In this document: positions 36,238 through 47,729 of the stretch, piece after piece | Numbering within the stretch: position 1 is the first letter of the stretch | Layout: every line of letters begins with the position of its first letter | Assembly: GCA_913056365.1 (NCBI GenBank) | Contig: CAJXLT010000002.1 | Coordinates: 434,001 to 498,000 of the forward strand | Direction: 5' to 3' | Length of the DNA: 64,000 nt | Source of the DNA: an uncultured Paenibacillaceae bacterium | Lineage (GTDB): Bacteria > Bacillota > Bacilli > Paenibacillales > K13 | Notes under the pieces: generated by a model | Seen by the model: the letters and a program-made list of their open reading frames with translations, nothing else | Database searches by the model: none | What the model was told of the DNA's origin: nothing | Translations under genes and position numbers: made by a program

Positions 36238-38685
36238 TCATACGTCTGGAAGTGTAGACTGTATAAGCAAACTGCGTCCGTCGTGCTCCATAATAATCCG
36301 AATTCCGCCATGCTTATCGGTTCGCCATATTTCCGCCCCTGCTTTTTTCAATCGCCCCAATGTATCAGGATGGGGGTGTCCGTATATATTGCGGGCACCC
36401 GCAGATATAACCGCATACTTCGGCTGCCAATATTGAAGCCATTCACGCGTTGAAGCATAGCGGCTTCCGTGATGACCAACCTTCAGCACATCTACCCCGC
36501 ATACAGGCTTGGATTCACATGCCGGAATGAGATCTCCACTGTTATACAGAGATAACCAAGCTGACTCGCTGACTTGGCCTGCATCTCCTGCGAATAACAA
36601 CTTCGCTTCACCCATTCGCATCCATAGTACGACGGAATGCTCGTTCTCGCTGTCGCTCACTAGAGCAGAATTGTTCGGCCATACTACGCGAAGCTCTGTT
36701 CGAGCATCAGCTTGAAGCACATGTCCTGCTTCCACGATGCGAATGGGAATTTGTTCTGCTGTCGCAGCTTCGTACAAGGCAGTAGACGATAGGCTATTCT
36801 GACTTCGTCCATTCAGAATCAGTGTACCAACCTTCGTTCTACTCATGACTGCCAGCATTCCGCCAATATGATCATGATCGCCGTGTGTAGCGATGATGGC
36901 ATCGAGCTTAGCAATCCCCCGCTTGCGTAGTAATGGCACGATCACGTCCTTGCCTACCTCGTATGGATCGCGCCGCGCTCTCCATGCTTCCTGCGGACCA
37001 AATTGCATCGTACCGCCTGCATCTACAAGCAACACTTTGCCTTGAGGAGTACGAATCAGAACAGCATCCCCTTGACCGACATCAATAAATTCTACCCAAC
37101 CAACACGGCTCCATCGTTCTGCCTGGAAGCCGAATCCGACAAGAGCCAGCAAGCTCAGACCAGCGAGCATCGTCGGGAGCGGTTTCCTCCTCAGAGCAAA
37201 TTGGAGTAAGCATGCTGCCGTCACCCAGAACAGGATGATCCATACATAAGATGGTGAACGTCCGACCAGAAGCATCAACTGCATGTCCTCCATCCACGCC
37301 GCGGCATCAAACACGAACGACAACATCCAGGAAACAGGCAGTGACAGCCACTGCCCGACAGGCTCCCAAATTAGCGCTGCCGCAGCAGAAGCAAGCCCAA
37401 GCGGGAGCACGATTCCTGTGAATATCGGAACAACTGCTAAATTCGCCGGGAGCGAGAGCAGAGAAATACTGTTGAAATGATAGAGCACAAGTGGAAAGGA
37501 GGCGACCTGAGCTACAACAGACACAGCCAAAAACCCTCGCAATCCGACACCTGGCAGCGGGATGCTTCGTACTAATGGCGGTACTGCAACAAGCAGACTG
37601 AGCGTTACGGTGAAGGACAACTGAAAACCAATATCCTGCAAATAATAGGGGTCATACATCAACATCCCGCAAGCAGTCAAGGCGACTGCAGTCAGCCCGC
37701 CTCGCCGATCACGCTTCTTCCAGAACCATAGTCCTACAAGCGCCATGCAGCCCGCTCTTACCGCAGACGGTGCTGCACCCGTCAACAGCACATAGAACGG
37801 CACTAATCCGTATGCGCAGGCGCGCACCCATTCGTCTGGCACACCAATCCGGCGCAGCAATCCATACCATATTGCCAGCCATACGCCGATATGTAAACCG
37901 GATATCGCAATCAAATGCGTAAGTCCTAATGCTGCAAACACTTCAAACTGCGAGGGATCAAGTTCACTGCGGTCTCCAACGAGCAAGCTGCGCATTAAGC
38001 CTCCCCATGCTGCTGGATAAATACGTTCCAATTTGGCGGCCATCGCGTCTTGCATGCTGTCCAGACCTCGAAGCAGCATTGTATGCGGACCTGTGCTGCG
38101 CAAGCGCGCTGCTTCCCAATCGACCGCACTCAGCCCTTCTACACGCAGTATCGCGTGGATACGATGCCGCAGCAAATAGCGGCTATAGTCGAACAATCCT
38201 TCATTGCGAGCGGAATCCGGGCGGCTTATCGATCCTGTTAACCGCAGTCGGTCACCTCTTCCCCATGTCTGCACGGTATGACTTTCATGCTCGCTGGACA
38301 AATAGAGGAAGCTCTGTACCTTCTCGCCTCCAGAAGTTCGCAGCACGAAGGACACCCGATCTCCGTCGCGCTTCACTTTGCTCGCAATCGTGCCATCGAT
38401 GCTCTCGACGAACCGCTCTGTTCCCGCAGCAGGCAAATCAAACGTCGTTCGATTGCATTGTATAACAACCATCGTATAAACAGCCGACACAACGACGATC
38501 AACAGTCCAGTCCATGCGAGAATACGCGCCGAATACACCATCCTGTTCCAGACACATAGAAGTCCGAATGCTAATACTGTTAGAACTGCTGCTGTTACCA
38601 AATTAGGCAGTATGAAGCTCGCAACCGTGCCTCCAATCCAACAGCAAGCTGCTGCCGATAATGCGATCATATTACTGTGCTTCAT
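36238..38685 (-). CDS. comEC: DNA internalization competence protein ComEC/Rec2
   Basis: An 815-aa protein. The N-terminus has several membrane helices and an OB-like DUF4131 region (about 1-190); the competence domain with many helices follows (LTHLIAISGLHIGVWLAIWY); the C-terminal metallo-beta-lactamase-like nuclease domain has FIDVGQGDAVLI and the zinc motif ATHGDHDHIGGM, plus VLKVGHHGSRYAS. It forms the membrane channel for single-stranded DNA uptake and may degrade the other strand. It ends only about 50 bp upstream of the sigma promoter. Downstream of comEB, but with a terminator in between. Confidence 0.95.
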   Translation of the reverse strand: MKHSNMIALSAAACCWIGGTVASFILPNLVTAAVLTVLAFGLLCVWNRMVYSARILAWTGLLIVVVSAVYTMVVIQCNRTTFDLPAAGTERFVESIDGTIASKVKRDGDRVSFVLRTSGGEKVQSFLYLSSEHESHTVQTWGRGDRLRLTGSISRPDSARNEGLFDYSRYLLRHRIHAILRVEGLSAVDWEAARLRSTGPHTMLLRGLDSMQDAMAAKLERIYPAAWGGLMRSLLVGDRSELDPSQFEVFAALGLTHLIAISGLHIGVWLAIWYGLLRRIGVPDEWVRACAYGLVPFYVLLTGAAPSAVRAGCMALVGLWFWKKRDRRGGLTAVALTACGMLMYDPYYLQDIGFQLSFTVTLSLLVAVPPLVRSIPLPGVGLRGFLAVSVVAQVASFPLVLYHFNSISLLSLPANLAVVPIFTGIVLPLGLASAAAALIWEPVGQWLSLPVSWMLSFVFDAAAWMEDMQLMLLVGRSPSYVWIILFWVTAACLLQFALRRKPLPTMLAGLSLLALVGFGFQAERWSRVGWVEFIDVGQGDAVLIRTPQGKVLLVDAGGTMQFGPQEAWRARRDPYEVGKDVIVPLLRKRGIAKLDAIIATHGDHDHIGGMLAVMSRTKVGTLILNGRSQNSLSSTALYEAATAEQIPIRIVEAGHVLQADARTELRVVWPNNSALVSDSENEHSVVLWMRMGEAKLLFAGDAGQVSESAWLSLYNSGDLIPACESKPVCGVDVLKVGHHGSRYASTREWLQYWQPKYAVISAGARNIYGHPHPDTLGRLKKAGAEIWRTDKHGGIRIIMEHDGRSLLIQSTLPDV

Positions 38686-38708
38686 ATCATCAACCCTCCC
38701 TAATACAC

Positions 38709-38774
38709 AAAAAAACCTCCATCCACAACAAGCACGTTCTGATACTCAGACTTTGCTTGTTGCAAACAGAGGTT
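38709..38774 (-). terminator. Terminator between comEB and comEC
   Basis: On the minus strand AACCTC...GAGGTT forms an outer stem and AACAAGCA/TGCTTGTT an inner one, then TTTTTTTG. It lies after comEB and 24 bp before the comEC start, so comEC must be read through or have its own promoter. Confidence 0.8.
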
Positions 38775-38830
38775 CTTCCTCATGTTTCCCATTGCAGGAA
38801 TTATGCTATTCTATCTTATAGCGGGAATGC

Positions 38831-39352
38831 TCAATGCTGCGGTTCGATCGCCTGAATGCCTAGCGGAATCGAATAGCCTTCCAAGTGGCGGAAAGCAATC
38901 CCGCACTGCTTCATTAATCTCGTAACCTTGTCGCTATCCTTCGGATAGCCGCGATGATAGACAATCTCATGCACACCGCTGTTCGCCAACATGTTCGCAC
39001 AGGTCCAGCACGGTTGGTCTGTCACATAGACGGTAGCACCTTCTCGATCGCTCCGATCTGTGAACAGCAGCAAGTTCTGCTCTGCGTGAATCGTACGGAT
39101 GCAGCGCTGTTTCTTGACCATATCTTCCTTCCCGTCATGCTGGACAATTTCGTACTCCTCCACTAACATGCACCCTGCCTCAGAGCAATCCTCTACACCT
39201 GTAGGCGCACCGTTGTACGCTGTTCCCAATAACTTCTTACCTAGCACTAGAACAGCGCCAACCTGTCGCCTTCCACAACGTGATCGCGTCGAAGCCATGT
39301 AGGCGATGTCCATGAAGTAAGTATCCCAATCTTTGCGCGGAGGAACACTCAT
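38831..39352 (-). CDS. comEB: ComE operon protein 2 (dCMP deaminase family)
   Basis: A 173-aa zinc deaminase. Zinc and catalytic residues are in TIHAEQNLLLF (HAE) and TDQPCWTCANMLANSG (PCxxC). N-terminal WDTYFMDIAYMASTRSRC is typical. The family converts dCMP to dUMP; its role in competence is unclear, as comEB of B. subtilis is dispensable. It lies downstream of metY with a 35-bp gap. Confidence 0.95.
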   Translation of the reverse strand: MSVPPRKDWDTYFMDIAYMASTRSRCGRRQVGAVLVLGKKLLGTAYNGAPTGVEDCSEAGCMLVEEYEIVQHDGKEDMVKKQRCIRTIHAEQNLLLFTDRSDREGATVYVTDQPCWTCANMLANSGVHEIVYHRGYPKDSDKVTRLMKQCGIAFRHLEGYSIPLGIQAIEPQH

Positions 39353-39387
39353 TGCCTGCCTCTCCTTTCTGCCACACGGAATGCCCC

Positions 39388-40698
<1,311 letters not shown>

Positions 40699-40828
40699 TC
40701 ATAATAAGCTATTCCACTTCATGTCATTTATTTTCTCATAATTTCCTGTAAAATAAAAGGTAGAATCCTTTACGCAATAACTAGTGTATGTCCATTCTCG
40801 GATGTTCGATGCCAGAGGAGCGATACCT

Positions 40829-41674
40829 ATGAACAGAACAGGCTTAGTATTGGAAGGCGGTGGCATGCGCGGCGTCTATACAGCTGGTGTGCTTGAGTTC
40901 TTCCTGGAGCAAGAATTGTACATTCCGCATGTTACCGGTGTTTCCGCTGGAGCGTCGATTGGCGCATCCTATGTTTCCCGTCAGCTTGGACGCAACGAAC
41001 GAATCACGATCGGCTATATTGATGATCCGCGGTACATTGGAATAGGCAATTGGTTCCGCGAGCGAAGCCTCTTCGGCATGAACTTCATCTTCGACGAGCT
41101 GCCGAATGTACTCGTACCGTTAGATTACGACACATTCCGGTCATCTGAACAGCAGTTCTGGATTGGTGTTACGGACTGCTTGACAGGTCAGGCTCGATTT
41201 GTTCATAAGGACGAAACGAATGATGTGCTGCGTGTCGTACGCGCCTCTTGCAGCTTGCCGTTCGTATCACCCACTGTAGAAATAGACCGTATCCCGTATA
41301 TGGATGGAGGCGTCTCAGAGCCAATACCCCTAGTGAAATCGGAGCAAGACGGCAATGACAAGCATATTATCATTCTGACTCGTGAAGCAAGCTATCGCAA
41401 AACACCACCAAGCATGACTTGGCTGACACGGCGTTATTACCGGCGTTATCCACGGCTTGTAGAGACGATGCTTCAACGATACAAGCAGTATAATGACACG
41501 CTGGAACGCATAGCTGAGATGGAGCAGAGAGGTACTGCGTTCGTATTCCGACCGGCAACGGCTCCTGTTGTCGGACGGATGGAGAAGGACAAGCGCAAGC
41601 TCACAGCTTTCTACCAGGAAGGATATGCAGCGGCCAAGCAGCGATTTGCCGAGCTGACGGCATGGCTGTCATAA
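40829..41674 (+). CDS. Patatin-like phospholipase family protein
   Basis: A 281-aa alpha/beta hydrolase. The ATG at 40829 has GAGGAG 8 nt upstream and gives MNRTGLVLEGGGMRGVYTAG; a longer frame from 40784 lacks a ribosome site. The oxyanion hole GGGMRG (about residue 10-15), nucleophile elbow GVSAGAS (Ser near 42) and catalytic DGG in YMDGGVSEPIPL (near 165) are all present. It resembles B. subtilis YlbK/E. coli YjjU-type patatins. Probable lipid acyl hydrolase; substrate unknown. Single plus-strand gene inside the com cluster. Confidence 0.93.
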   Translation: MNRTGLVLEGGGMRGVYTAGVLEFFLEQELYIPHVTGVSAGASIGASYVSRQLGRNERITIGYIDDPRYIGIGNWFRERSLFGMNFIFDELPNVLVPLDYDTFRSSEQQFWIGVTDCLTGQARFVHKDETNDVLRVVRASCSLPFVSPTVEIDRIPYMDGGVSEPIPLVKSEQDGNDKHIIILTREASYRKTPPSMTWLTRRYYRRYPRLVETMLQRYKQYNDTLERIAEMEQRGTAFVFRPATAPVVGRMEKDKRKLTAFYQEGYAAAKQRFAELTAWLS

Positions 41675-41700
41675 GCCGTCGCATATATCGATGTTCCTCC

Positions 41701-42198
41701 CTACTCTATCGTGATCAGATCTGCCAGCTTCTCCATCGTCTTGGGACCGATGCCCTTCACCTCTTGCAAGTCGTCCTTCGATTCGTACAACCCGTGCAGC
41801 ATACGATGCTGGATGATCGCTTGTGCCTTCGCCGGTCCGATGCCTGGCAGATGCTGCAATTCCTCTGTGCCGGCACGATTAATAGGAACCGGGAACGGGG
41901 AAGGCTCCTCCTTATTCTCCGGTTCGTCAATCGGCGGCTCCTTCGTTCCCTCTGCTTCACCTGCGTCGACTATAGGCGTACCTGCGGGATCACCTAGCTC
42001 TACAGGACTAGGTGATTGCTCGGTCACTACAAGCAGCCACATACAGACAAGTGCTGCTGCCAGGATCAACCAAAGCAGCCATTGCCGTACTTCTATCCGC
42101 ATATTTACTTTACCTGTCATTTGCTTTTGTTTGCCTGACACGGACATCCCCCATCCCAGGACGGAAGTCCTCTTTTTTTCCTTTCTTTGATTCACCAT
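41701..42198 (-). CDS. comEA: Competence protein ComEA (helix-hairpin-helix DNA receptor)
   Basis: A 165-aa ComEA. I use ATG 42198, which has AAAGGGGAAAG just upstream; a longer frame is less likely. One membrane helix (about 39-58, WLLWLILAAALVCMWLLVV) is followed by an acidic Pro/Glu-rich linker and two HhH motifs: LQHLPGIGPAKAQAIIQHR and LQEVKGIGPKTMEKL. It lacks the usual SLBB domain between helix and HhH (only about 60 aa linker), so it is a short form. It binds incoming dsDNA. Divergent from comER as in B. subtilis, but not contiguous with comEB. Confidence 0.92.
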   Translation of the reverse strand: MVNQRKEKKRTSVLGWGMSVSGKQKQMTGKVNMRIEVRQWLLWLILAAALVCMWLLVVTEQSPSPVELGDPAGTPIVDAGEAEGTKEPPIDEPENKEEPSPFPVPINRAGTEELQHLPGIGPAKAQAIIQHRMLHGLYESKDDLQEVKGIGPKTMEKLADLITIE

Positions 42199-42284
42199 TT
42201 CTTTCCCCTTTCTTGTATAATATCGGCTGCCTGGCATATAGATGAGGTAGACTGCAATTTTTGCTCGTAGGAGGGTGTTAGGAT

Positions 42285-43118
42285 ATGAATGTTGGGTTTA
42301 TTGGCACGGGCAGTATGGGGAGCATCCTGATTGAGTCATTCATTCGCTCTGGAGCCTTGCTTCCTGAGAACATTACAGCAAGCAATCGTTCATACTGGAA
42401 GGCAGAACGACTCGCTGAGATGTATCCAGGCTTGTGCGCCGCGAAATCGAATGCGGAGGTGATTGCAGAAAGCGAAATTGTATTTCTATGCGTCAAGCCG
42501 AGCGAGTACAAGCATGTCATTGATGAAATTGGAGCGATCATCCCACATTCCCATATTGTCATCTCCATCACCAGTCCTGTTCTCATCCGCCACTTAGAGG
42601 AGCTGCTCCCTTGCAAGATCGCCAAAGTTGTACCAAGCATTACGAATTTCGTCTGCAGCGGCGCCACCTTGTGCGTATACGGAAGCCGGATTGGCAACAC
42701 AGACCGTGATCTTCTAGAGCGGCTGTTCAGTCATATAAGCGCACCTATCGAAATCGAGGAAGACTATACGCGCGTAGCATCTGATTTATCCAGCTGCGGA
42801 CCTGCTTTTCTCTCCTACTTCATCCAGCAATTCATTCACGCTGCCGTTGCCGAAACCGGGATTCCTAAGATGGAGGCAGAGAGACTGGCATCGGAAATGA
42901 CGCTCGGTACCGGAATGCTGCTGACATCAGGCAAGTTTACGCCGGATGCATTGCGAGAACGGGTGTCCGTCCCAGGCGGCATTACGGCGGAAGGCTTGCG
43001 CCTGATGGACCAAGAGCTTCATGGCATGTTCAATCGTCTTATTCAAACGACCCATAGGAAGTATAAGGAGGATGTGGATAAGATCGAATCGCTGTTCTTT
43101 TCCACACGTGTCGATTAA
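42285..43118 (+). CDS. comER: Late competence protein ComER (pyrroline-5-carboxylate reductase fold)
   Basis: A 277-aa NAD(P)-binding protein of the P5C reductase superfamily. The Rossmann motif GFIGTGSMGSIL opens the protein; FLCVKPSEYKHVIDEIG and the C-terminal TPDALRERVSVPGGITAEGL are typical. Starts at ATG 42285 with AGGAGGGTGTTAGGAT upstream. In B. subtilis comER is transcribed away from comEA and reported to affect sporulation and biofilm; it is not required for uptake. Enzymatic activity of ComER is unproven. Confidence 0.94.
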   Translation: MNVGFIGTGSMGSILIESFIRSGALLPENITASNRSYWKAERLAEMYPGLCAAKSNAEVIAESEIVFLCVKPSEYKHVIDEIGAIIPHSHIVISITSPVLIRHLEELLPCKIAKVVPSITNFVCSGATLCVYGSRIGNTDRDLLERLFSHISAPIEIEEDYTRVASDLSSCGPAFLSYFIQQFIHAAVAETGIPKMEAERLASEMTLGTGMLLTSGKFTPDALRERVSVPGGITAEGLRLMDQELHGMFNRLIQTTHRKYKEDVDKIESLFFSTRVD

Positions 43119-43130
43119 TCTGATCCCCCC

Positions 43131-43182
43131 AAAAAAAACAGCAGCCAGGCGCCGTGCTGTTCACGGAAATGCCTGACTGCTG
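43131..43182. terminator. Bidirectional terminator between comER and leuS
   Basis: CAGCAGCCAGGC (43139-43150) pairs with GCCTGACTGCTG (43171-43182), 11 of 12, with a 20-nt loop. The A run at 43131-43138 gives the T-tract for the minus-strand leuS transcript. Confidence 0.9.
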
Positions 43183-43213
43183 CTGATTATCTAAGTGGGC
43201 CTTGCGACTCTCT

Positions 43214-45658
43214 TTAGTTGGCTACAATATTAACTAATTTGCCTTTGACCGCTATGACTTTCCTTACAGTCTTACCGTCTAGCGCTGCTTTCACCTTCTC
43301 CACTTCCATAGCTACACGTTGCATCTCTTCTTGCTCCATGTCACTTGGAATTTGGATGCGGTCAACGATTTTGCCGCTTATTTGCACCACAATCTCCACT
43401 TCATTATCGACCGTCAATGATTCATCGTAGGTCGGCCAAGGCACATACGTAATCGTCTCCTTGTAGCCGAGACGGCTCCACAGCTCCTCAGCAACATGCG
43501 GCGCAAGCGGTGACAACAGCTGTACAAAGTGCTCCATCGCTTCCTTCGGAAGCGACTCCTGCTTGTAAGCTTCGTTCACAAATATCATTAACTGGCTGAT
43601 CGCGGTATTAAAGCGCAGATGCTCGAAATCGTCCGTTACCTTCTTAATCGTACGGTGCCATACGCGTTCGAATGGAACTGAGCTTGCATATTCTTGAATT
43701 TTCGGATTCAGCTCGCCGTTGTCCCCAATGAATAATCGCCACACACGGCTGAGAAACCGATACGTGCCCTCAACACCGCTGGCATTCCAAGGCTTCGTAG
43801 CCTCGAGCGGGCCCATGAACATCTCGTACATCCGAAGTGTATCCGCGCCAAATTCCGATACGATCTCATCCGGATTAATGACATTGCCGCGGGATTTGCT
43901 CATCTTCTCCATATTTTCCCCGAGAATCATTCCTTGATTGACGAGCTTATGGAATGGCTCCTTCGTCGATACGACTCCAAGGTCATACAGCACCTTATGC
44001 CAGAACCGGGCATAGAGCAAGTGAAGCACGGCATGCTCTGCGCCGCCGATATACAGATCGACCGGCAACCACTCCTTCTGCTTCTCCGTAGAGCATAGCG
44101 CATCATCATTATGCGGATCAATGAACCGCAAATAATACCAGCAGCTTCCTGCCCATTGCGGCATCGTATTCGTCTCTCGTCTAGCCGGTTGACCGGATTC
44201 AGGATCGACTGTATTCACCCAATCCGTCACATTGGCGAGCGGGGACTCTCCTGTGCCAGACGGCTTGATCTCATCCACATCCGGCAGCAACAGCGGCAAC
44301 TGGTCCTCAGGAACCGGCTTCATCGTCCCGTCTTCCAGATGCAGGATCGGGATCGGCTCGCCCCAATAGCGCTGTCTGCTGAACAGCCAGTCGCGCAGCC
44401 GGTATGTTACCTTGCCTGCACCCTTGCCGTTCTTCTCCAGCCAGTCGATCATGGTGGCTATCGCTTGCTCATTGTTCAAGCCGTCCAGCAGACCGGAACG
44501 AATATGCGGACCATCGCCTGTATAAGCTTCCTTCGTCACATCGCCGCCTTCAATAACTTCGATGATCGGCAGATCAAACTTCTTCGCGAATTCCCAGTCC
44601 CGTTGGTCATGACCCGGTACTGCCATGATGGCACCAGTCCCATAGCCGGCAAGCACATAATCAGCAATCCAGATCGGCAGCTTGGCTCCGTTGACAGGAT
44701 TGATCGCGTAAGCTCCGGTAAACACACCGGATTTATCCTTCGCCAGATCCGTTCGCTCCAGATCGCTCTTACGCGCAGCCTGCTCCTGATACGCCTTGAC
44801 AGCAGCCTGCTGTTCAGTCGATACGATTCGCTCCACTAGCTCATGCTCAGGAGCAAGTACGCAGTAGCTAGCCCCGAACAACGTATCTGGGCGGGTCGTA
44901 AATACGGTCAGTTCTTCTGCTGTGCCGGCTTCTGCTTCTATCGCGAATCGGGCTTCCGCTCCCGTAGATTTCCCAATCCAGTTGCGTTGCATATCCTTGA
45001 TGCTCTCTGACCAATCCAGCTCCTCCAAGTCTTCCAACAGCCGCTCTGCATACTCGGTTATCTTCAATATCCATTGCCGCATCGGCTTGCGGATGACCGG
45101 ATGACCGCCGCGCTCACTCTTGCCGTCAATAACTTCCTCATTCGCAAGCACAGTACCAAGCGCAGGACACCAGTTGACCGGCACTTCTGCAACATAAGCC
45201 AGCCCCTTCTTGTACAATTGAAGGAATATCCACTGGGTCCACTTGTAATAAGCCGGATCGGTCGTACTAATTTCTCTATCCCAATCGTAGGAGAAACCGA
45301 GTGACTTGATCTGCCGCCGGAAATTATTAATATTCGTCACGGTAATGTCTCGCGGATGCTCTCCTGTATCTAGTGCATGCTGCTCTGCCGGCAGCCCGAA
45401 AGCGTCCCAGCCCATCGGATGCAACACATTATAACCGCGCATTCGCTTATAGCGGGAGACGATGTCCGTTGCCGTATAGCCTTCCGGATGACCGACGTGC
45501 AGTCCGGCGCCTGACGGATACGGAAACATATCCAATGCGTAAAATTTCGCCTTGTTCGTGCCTTCCTGAACCTGGAACGTATTATTCTCATCCCAATATT
45601 TCTGCCACTTCGGTTCAATCGATTGCGGGTTGTAGTAGTTTCCTGATCCTTCCTGCAT
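43214..45658 (-). CDS. leuS: Leucyl-tRNA synthetase
   Basis: An 814-aa class I synthetase. HIGH motif as HVGHPEGYT (about residues 49-57) and KMSKS as [15 protein letters not shown] (about 582). The CP1 editing domain carries the [12 protein letters not shown] threonine-rich motif, and the anticodon-binding and C-terminal domains are complete. Starts at ATG 45658 with AGAGGAGG upstream. It is controlled by a T-box leader (45731-46010). Confidence 0.98.
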   Translation of the reverse strand: MQEGSGNYYNPQSIEPKWQKYWDENNTFQVQEGTNKAKFYALDMFPYPSGAGLHVGHPEGYTATDIVSRYKRMRGYNVLHPMGWDAFGLPAEQHALDTGEHPRDITVTNINNFRRQIKSLGFSYDWDREISTTDPAYYKWTQWIFLQLYKKGLAYVAEVPVNWCPALGTVLANEEVIDGKSERGGHPVIRKPMRQWILKITEYAERLLEDLEELDWSESIKDMQRNWIGKSTGAEARFAIEAEAGTAEELTVFTTRPDTLFGASYCVLAPEHELVERIVSTEQQAAVKAYQEQAARKSDLERTDLAKDKSGVFTGAYAINPVNGAKLPIWIADYVLAGYGTGAIMAVPGHDQRDWEFAKKFDLPIIEVIEGGDVTKEAYTGDGPHIRSGLLDGLNNEQAIATMIDWLEKNGKGAGKVTYRLRDWLFSRQRYWGEPIPILHLEDGTMKPVPEDQLPLLLPDVDEIKPSGTGESPLANVTDWVNTVDPESGQPARRETNTMPQWAGSCWYYLRFIDPHNDDALCSTEKQKEWLPVDLYIGGAEHAVLHLLYARFWHKVLYDLGVVSTKEPFHKLVNQGMILGENMEKMSKSRGNVINPDEIVSEFGADTLRMYEMFMGPLEATKPWNASGVEGTYRFLSRVWRLFIGDNGELNPKIQEYASSVPFERVWHRTIKKVTDDFEHLRFNTAISQLMIFVNEAYKQESLPKEAMEHFVQLLSPLAPHVAEELWSRLGYKETITYVPWPTYDESLTVDNEVEIVVQISGKIVDRIQIPSDMEQEEMQRVAMEVEKVKAALDGKTVRKVIAVKGKLVNIVAN

Positions 45659-45730
45659 CCCATTTACCTCCTCTAGTTACCTGCGAAATGGATAATAAGC
45701 TTCGAATTTCTATTCCTGTTACACACAAAT

Positions 45731-46010
45731 AACCTCACGCCACTAGCTGCTATCGCTAGGGACGAGAGGTTCGAATTCCCGTGGTACCACCCTAGTTGGC
45801 TTGCCGACCTGCTTGGTCATGGAAGCCCACTCGAATCCTTAACGCGGATAAATCGGCACACTGCATCGCTCAATCGCTCAAGCATACGCATATGCGGCTC
45901 CGAGGTGAGTTCACTAAGGCAACTGACCGGCTTGCACCTGACGCCGGCTCTCTGTACAGCTAATCCTTACCTACTGCTCCTCATCTAAGCCATTCATCAC
46001 CATTCATATG
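45731..46010 (-). promoter_or_regulatory. T-box leader (leucine) of leuS
   Basis: The minus strand holds the T-box sequence AGGGTGGTACCACG (45793-45780) and Stem I features: GTGAACTCACC with a CTC leucine specifier codon (45909-45907), an AGTA/GA-rich bulge region and GGTGCAAGCCGG loop. A stem AACCTC/GAGGTT (45731-45771) after the T-box is the terminator candidate; it includes CTAGC/GCTAG inside. Uncharged tRNA-Leu would pair and favour the antiterminator. Confidence 0.95.
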
Positions 46011-46016
46011 TATTCG

Positions 46017-46046
46017 ATTATAAAAAACTTCCATTCCTTCTGTCAA
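46017..46046 (-). promoter_or_regulatory. Sigma-A promoter of the leuS T-box transcript
   Basis: Minus strand: TTGACA (46046-46041), an 18-bp spacer, TATAAT (46022-46017); both hexamers match consensus. The start point would be near 46010, giving a leader of about 350 nt. It overlaps the tail of yqeM. Confidence 0.85.
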
Positions 46047-46062
46047 GATTTCCGTCCAGCGT

Positions 46063-46824
46063 TCATCTGACAGCTGTGTAAAAAACCCGTTGCGTATGCT
46101 CCTCCGGCGGCTCCATAGTGAAATCCGCATGGACATACACATCGCGGAAGCCACAGTCGCGAAGCAATTCGACTACTACTTCCGGTTCATAAGTTCGCTG
46201 GCGATGCACCTCATCAATGCGCACATAGCGATCATCGTCCTCACAGCGGAAGATCGTGAGTTGATGCTCCACTTGGCAACGTTTCTCATTGAATACACAC
46301 GCCCACAAATAAGCAAGATCCGGCTCATTCCATATAAACGGTTGTTCCTCCGCATACGCCTGAAGCTGGTTCGGATGATGCAGATCAAACAGGAAGGTGC
46401 CCCCCGGCTTCAACGCCAGATAGGCAGCGCGGAAGGCGCTCTGCAATTCATGCGGCTCCAGCAAGTAATTCAAGCAGTCACAGAACGAAATGACCGCATC
46501 CGTGGAATCGGCCAGCTGCCAATCACGCGCATCCTGCTGCTGCCATTCACAGGAGCCTTGTACGCCGAACGGCTGCTGACGGGCGGTAACCGCCCACTTC
46601 CCGGCTGCGACCTCAAGCATTTGTTCCGATAGATCGATTCCAGTCACCGTATATCCTTTCAACGCGAGCGGAATGCTTATGTTGCCCGTCCCGCAGCCTA
46701 TATCTGCTATGCGCTCCGGCTTGCCGAGAAGCTCCCACATCGCCTCAGCATAATCGACCCATTGGTCATACGGCATGTCGGCCATCAGACGGTCATATAC
46801 GTATGCAAATTGATTGTAGGCCAC
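46063..46824 (-). CDS. yqeM: Class I SAM-dependent methyltransferase (YqeM-like)
   Basis: A 253-aa methyltransferase starting AYNQFAYVYDRLMADMPYDQ, with motif I IADIGCGTGNISIPLALKG (about 39-56), LSEQMLEVAAGK, and the acidic post-I region ADSTDAVISFCDCLNYLL. It matches YqeM, found between yqeL (rsfS) and comER in B. subtilis; here cvfB separates it from rsfS. Substrate not known. It is separated from leuS by the promoter of the T-box transcript. Confidence 0.9.
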   Translation of the reverse strand: MAYNQFAYVYDRLMADMPYDQWVDYAEAMWELLGKPERIADIGCGTGNISIPLALKGYTVTGIDLSEQMLEVAAGKWAVTARQQPFGVQGSCEWQQQDARDWQLADSTDAVISFCDCLNYLLEPHELQSAFRAAYLALKPGGTFLFDLHHPNQLQAYAEEQPFIWNEPDLAYLWACVFNEKRCQVEHQLTIFRCEDDDRYVRIDEVHRQRTYEPEVVVELLRDCGFRDVYVHADFTMEPPEEHTQRVFYTAVR

Positions 46825-46826
46825 AG

Positions 46827-47729
46827 CTATTCCTCCTGCTCAGCTTGGTCATCGCTCCCCAGCTTCGTCCAGCTGCCCTCTTGCGAAACAAGGCCGTCCT
46901 TCATCAGCTTGCCGAGCGCTCGCTTGAAAGCTGATTTACTCATACCGAATCGCTTCTGGATAATATCTGCCGGTGTTTCGTCTGAGTACGGCATCGCACC
47001 ATTCGGCCGTTCCTGCAGTGCCGCAAGCAGCTTCTCTGCGTCCTCACTCTGTCTTTCCTGCTTACGCGCGCGCATAGATAAGTTGACACGTCCGTCTTCA
47101 CGCACATAAGTGACGCGCAGCTCTACTTCCTCGCCCATGCGCAGCAGCCGTGTACGTTCCGATTCGTGCAGAAATCCGAATGCGCCGAACCCTAACACAC
47201 CGCCATCTACAACAACGAAGTCGCCCATTTGCAATGGCTTATAGACGGTAGCCTGGACGAATTGGTTTTTCCAGCTTTGCGGAGCTTCGAACATGAGTGC
47301 CGATAGATCGTCCTCGCCTGCAGCCTTGGCCAGCAACCTCCCCTGCTTGTCATGTGTCGGCAGAATATATACATAATCTCCGACCTGAGGCCACAGCTCC
47401 TTCATTTCGGGCAGTTCTCTAACCGGCAACAGAAGATGACGGCTCAATCCCATATCGAGAAAGCAGCCAAAGCGCGGATGTATATCCGCTACCTGCAATC
47501 GTGATACCTTACCAGATTCAATATCCGGCTCTCGCATCGTTGCAGCTAATCGGTCTTCACTGTCGTGGAACAAGAAGACGTCCACCCGTTCGCCGATCTT
47601 TACTTCACCGACGACTTCGCTATAATGCATGAGCACATCCGGCACATTCGGCAACGTCAGGAAAAATCCGTGAGGTCGAACTTCTCGCGCAACGATCATA
47701 CTCGCATAGGTGCCAGCTTGAAGTTTCAT
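46827..47729 (-). CDS. cvfB: S1-domain RNA-binding protein CvfB
   Basis: A 300-aa protein with three S1-like segments (AGTYASMIVAREVRPHGFFL; VSRLQVADIHPRFGCFLDMG; YKPLQMGDFVVVDGGVLGFG) and a C-terminal winged helix (ETPADIIQKRFGMSKSAFKR). This is the CvfB/YitL family, linked to virulence-gene RNA control in Staphylococcus. I choose ATG 47729, whose ATGA overlaps the rsfS stop; the upstream Cys-rich stretch in the open frame overlaps rsfS. Absent from this place in B. subtilis. Confidence 0.93.
   Translation of the reverse strand: MKLQAGTYASMIVAREVRPHGFFLTLPNVPDVLMHYSEVVGEVKIGERVDVFLFHDSEDRLAATMREPDIESGKVSRLQVADIHPRFGCFLDMGLSRHLLLPVRELPEMKELWPQVGDYVYILPTHDKQGRLLAKAAGEDDLSALMFEAPQSWKNQFVQATVYKPLQMGDFVVVDGGVLGFGAFGFLHESERTRLLRMGEEVELRVTYVREDGRVNLSMRARKQERQSEDAEKLLAALQERPNGAMPYSDETPADIIQKRFGMSKSAFKRALGKLMKDGLVSQEGSWTKLGSDDQAEQEE

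Noticed and set aside
42199-42284. Searched the comEA-comER gap for ComK boxes
   Set aside because: No pair of A4-N5-T4 motifs at helical spacing is present.
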